Origin: Anaerovorax odorimutans | Lineage (GTDB): Bacteria; Bacillota; Clostridia; Peptostreptococcales; JAAYPU01 | DNA length: 64,000 bases | NCBI GenBank assembly: GCA_016841185.1 | Contig: JAENZQ010000002.1 | Span: 1-64,000 of the forward strand | Reading direction: 5' to 3' | In this document: positions 61,762 through 64,000 of the stretch, in pieces | Numbering within the stretch: position 1 is the stretch's first letter | Layout of the letters: each line of letters begins with the position of its first letter | Translations under genes and position numbers: made by a program | The notes under the pieces: model-generated | The model's database searches: none | What the model saw: only the letters and a program-made list of their open reading frames with translations | Told to the model about the DNA's origin: nothing

Positions 61762-62245
61762 TCAATTTCACTCCTTGTCTTTTTTATATTATTCTGGCAC
61801 ATCATACCAGAATATATGCTGAAATTTGAAACTTTTCTCCACCGTACACCAATAAGCCATTGACAGAAATCAACTATCTGACTGAGATCTCAATCCCGGC
61901 CTATTCTTGAGTTCATATTTAACAAAATACCTCCTTCTCATTGAGCATATGTATCGATACTTCGCTAAAGAATGCGAAAAGAAATTAGATTGTAACGGTA
62001 AAAAGGATAGATAGAAATGTGCAAAAACACAATATTAATAAAAAAGCAAAAAATATGCCAAGCCTTACATGTAAGCATTCATGAGATTAATTCAATTTTA
62101 CTTAGCTTAGTTTGATTTAATAATGAATCAATTATTCCTTTCATGCAGAATTATTCTTTTGATTTTCAATAACAAGCGAACCTTCAAACTATATATTATG
62201 GCTGATTCGATTGTGAATCTATCTGATTCATTATTTTATCATTCT
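61762..62245. other. Intergenic region upstream of the M20 hydrolase gene
   Basis: 484 AT-rich bases with no supported gene, riboswitch or convincing terminator for the MgtC-like gene. It must contain the hydrolase-preT-preA promoter. Confidence 0.45.
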
Positions 62246-62914
62246 TTAATCTTCCCAATAGCTGCTTTGAACATCTCTTATCTCATTGATTTCTTCTATC
62301 ACCGCATTAGTATCTGCTCTTTTAACCACTTTCAATACGAACTCGATATTCAAATATACTTCATCAGAGTTCTTTTTCTGCTTGATGGCAATATGTTTGA
62401 TAATAATGCTGTGCCTCGAAAAAGCGTTTCCTATTTCGCCTATTAGTCCCGGCCTCTCCGATGCCAAAACGTGAAGCACCCTATAACGCCTGACAAAAAT
62501 CAAATTTTCCACAAATCTTAAAATAATAAGGGTAAATAGAATAATAACCGTACATGCAATGCCGCCTATGTAATATCCTGCTCCAATAGCCAGACCTATA
62601 GCCGCACTGGTCCATAAACTGGCGGCTGTAGTAAGGCCATGGACAATATTTCCCTGCATGATAATAGTCCCGGCCCCTAAAAAGCCGATTCCGCTGACCA
62701 CTTGCGCCGCTAATCTTGCAGGATCACTATTCACAATACCCAAATCCAGAAATCCATACTTGGAAACCAACATTACTAAAGATGCACCCACAGTTACGAT
62801 CATATGAGTTCTGAGCCCCGCTGGCCGATTGTTTAACTCTCTTTCAACACCTATCAGCCCGCCAATAATAGCTGAGACTAAAAGCCTTACAACAACTTCT
62901 ACTTCCGTAATCAT
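62246..62914 (-). CDS. MgtC/SapB-family membrane protein
   Basis: 222 residues. The N-terminal membrane part has the MgtC signatures GGLIGVERELNNRPAGLRTHMIVTVGASLVMLVS and GIGFLGAGTIIMQGNIVHGLTTAASLWTSAAIGLAIGAG. A C-terminal soluble ACT-like domain (about 145-222) follows. Members affect magnesium homeostasis and stress survival; the mechanism is still debated. It is the last gene of a group with PrsW and an MBL protein. Confidence 0.88.
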   Translation of the reverse strand: MITEVEVVVRLLVSAIIGGLIGVERELNNRPAGLRTHMIVTVGASLVMLVSKYGFLDLGIVNSDPARLAAQVVSGIGFLGAGTIIMQGNIVHGLTTAASLWTSAAIGLAIGAGYYIGGIACTVIILFTLIILRFVENLIFVRRYRVLHVLASERPGLIGEIGNAFSRHSIIIKHIAIKQKKNSDEVYLNIEFVLKVVKRADTNAVIEEINEIRDVQSSYWED

Positions 62915-62926
62915 TGTTTCTCTCCC

Positions 62927-63628
62927 CTATTTTTTATATTTGATATTATTAAAATTATTTTTAGAAATGATTCTATATTCTCTGAGTTTTTTTAAATTAT
63001 AGATCCACAACAAAATGACAAAGGGAATAAAAACGCCCATTAACCAATGTATGCCCGCCATCAGAATAAAATCAAACAAACCATGAAAAACAACCGGGAT
63101 ATATAAAGAAAGCTTGTAATACTTTCTGCCTTGTTCATCTGTCTCTGCAAATTTAGAGAGTGACAGATAGTAACCCATGGTAATACCGAAAAGCATATGG
63201 GCCGGTACAGACAGAAATCCTCTCAGTATACCCACATAAGGGTTCGCACTATATCTGAAAACCACATATATAATATTTTCTACAGTTGCAAAGCCTAAAG
63301 CTGAAAAAGCACAATATACAATACCATCTAATTTTTCATTGAAAGCTTTATTGAATAATGCAAATTTTACGACTACGAGTCTTTTGAAGAATTCTTCTGT
63401 AAACCCTGCCACAACAAAAGATGTATAAGCCGCTGCAAGCAGACCTGCAAAAATATTGAACATGGATAAAAAGTTTTCTGCCAGTGCTGTCGGTATAACA
63501 CTTAACGCACCTAAAATAAAAATTTTTACCAATAACCTAAAAGGCTCCCGATCGTATCGGTCCGTAAGATATAATACCAGCGCAAATGCTATCCCCGGAG
63601 CGATTGCAATAACAAAAAGACTATTCAT
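62927..63628 (-). CDS. PrsW-family intramembrane protease
   Basis: 233 residues from the ATG at 63628, five bases after GGAAGGAG; a TTG five codons earlier is not needed. About eight hydrophobic segments, with the catalytic-type EE in FTEEFFKRLVV (about residue 75) and a membrane His in PAHMLFGITMGYY. PrsW cleaves anti-sigma factors in some Firmicutes; the target here is unknown. 12 bases separate it from the MgtC-like gene. Confidence 0.87.
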   Translation of the reverse strand: MNSLFVIAIAPGIAFALVLYLTDRYDREPFRLLVKIFILGALSVIPTALAENFLSMFNIFAGLLAAAYTSFVVAGFTEEFFKRLVVVKFALFNKAFNEKLDGIVYCAFSALGFATVENIIYVVFRYSANPYVGILRGFLSVPAHMLFGITMGYYLSLSKFAETDEQGRKYYKLSLYIPVVFHGLFDFILMAGIHWLMGVFIPFVILLWIYNLKKLREYRIISKNNFNNIKYKK

Positions 63629-63655
63629 AAATGCTCCTTCCAAACAAAAATCTTT

Positions 63656-64000
63656 TCAACTAAAACTAATATGCATACCCTTTCGGGCAATCATTATTTT
63701 GTCTTTATCGAACTCATTTCCAGCCTCTTGTCGGAGTTTGTCCAAATTTCCTACATGAGGGAAATGCGTCAGTAATAGCAAACCGGAACCGGATTTAAAT
63801 GCCATCTTACCGGCTTCTCCCGCAGTTAAGTGTCCTTCATTCAATCCTTTTTGATGATTAAACAAACTACTTTCACAAATCAACAAGTCTGTACCATTTG
63901 CAAAAGTTGCTAATTCGTCGATCCATCCTGTATCTCCGGTATACACCAGCACTTTATCTTCACATTCTATTCTCATGGCGTAGCAGATTTTTTGATGTTT
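63656..64000 (-). CDS. Metallo-beta-lactamase-fold protein (RNase Z/YhfI-like), 5' end beyond the window
   Basis: The frame is open to the right edge, with at least 114 residues seen and the preceding KHQKICYAMRIE continuing the fold, so the apparent ATG at 63976 is internal. Conserved pieces are YTGDTGW, LLICESSLF, HLTAGEAGKMA and LLLTHFPH, typical of the second half of RNase Z-like hydrolases that need metal ligands from the missing N-terminal part. It starts a probable unit with PrsW and MgtC. Function not assignable. Confidence 0.82.
   Translation of the reverse strand, partial: KHQKICYAMRIECEDKVLVYTGDTGWIDELATFANGTDLLICESSLFNHQKGLNEGHLTAGEAGKMAFKSGSGLLLLTHFPHVGNLDKLRQEAGNEFDKDKIMIARKGMHISFS

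Noticed and set aside
1-64000. CRISPR array, tRNA, rRNA or complete insertion sequence
   Set aside because: No regularly spaced direct repeats, cloverleaf-like sequences, rRNA signatures or transposase genes were recognised on reading.

Overview
The window is low-GC, gene-dense and almost entirely minus-strand chromosomal DNA of a strictly anaerobic Clostridia-type Firmicute. The signs are strong GGAGG ribosome sites with many GTG/TTG starts, a tungsten aldehyde:ferredoxin oxidoreductase, a glycyl radical enzyme, several 2[4Fe-4S] ferredoxins, PreA/PreT and YgeY-type catabolic enzymes, and an ECF importer. The exact genus cannot be read from the window. No rRNA, tRNA, CRISPR array or complete insertion sequence was seen.

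Layout. 1-2.6 kb: 5' part of a large secreted GLUG/beta-sandwich surface protein running off the left edge. 3-4.4 kb: a split CHR (chromate-type) transporter behind a 43-residue Cys-rich protein. 4.5-11.9 kb: an eight-gene operon that looks like a metal-chelate importer (FecE/FecCD-type ABC, two lipoprotein binding proteins) joined to cytosolic factors: a HypB/UreG-like GTPase, a DUF1858-like/ABC ATPase fusion, a binding-protein-fold protein without signal peptide, and a SAM methyltransferase. 12.3-24.5 kb: an ArsR regulator, then a nine-gene operon for a glycyl radical enzyme, its activase, a GldA-type dehydrogenase, an unknown multi-pass membrane protein, and a tungsten AOR with its ferredoxins and MoaD-like protein, headed by a sigma-54 promoter and a sigma-54 activator gene. 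24.8-27.9 kb: Fur, an MBL hydrolase, a flavodoxin/ferredoxin protein and MarR. 28.1-33.1 kb: MerR and a divergent aldehyde dehydrogenase/MFS/aryl-alcohol dehydrogenase operon. 33.5-43.2 kb: a soluble chemoreceptor-like protein, a TRAP transporter, a GlcDEF-like FAD/Fe-S/FAD oxidoreductase and a divergent TetR. 43.3-48.9 kb: AraC-GyrI, TrmO, HelD helicase, an AraC-GNAT fusion and a VOC protein. 49.2-52.9 kb: a Trep_Strep-type ECF importer and a second methyltransferase. 53.4-57.3 kb: two RNA methyltransferases and a REC-GGDEF protein. 57.8-64 kb: PreA/PreT, YgeY-like M20 hydrolase, MgtC, PrsW and a partial MBL hydrolase.

How it fits together. The most striking structure is a palindrome, GTTAG-N6-CTAAC, found five times: beside the metal-chelate operon (11.9 and 12.25 kb) and, 40 kb away, in the promoters of the ECF importer and of the second methyltransferase (52.16, 52.89, 53.01 kb). 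It resembles DtxR/IdeR-family operators. It suggests one metal-responsive regulon with two importers, each paired with a class I methyltransferase. A Fur-box-like site lies in the same upstream region of the first operon.

The second notable unit is the glycyl radical enzyme operon. It has a -24/-12 promoter and a large inverted repeat suited to its neighbouring activator, but no microcompartment shell genes. The AOR in the same operon probably deals with the aldehyde product. The substrate cannot be assigned from sequence alone.
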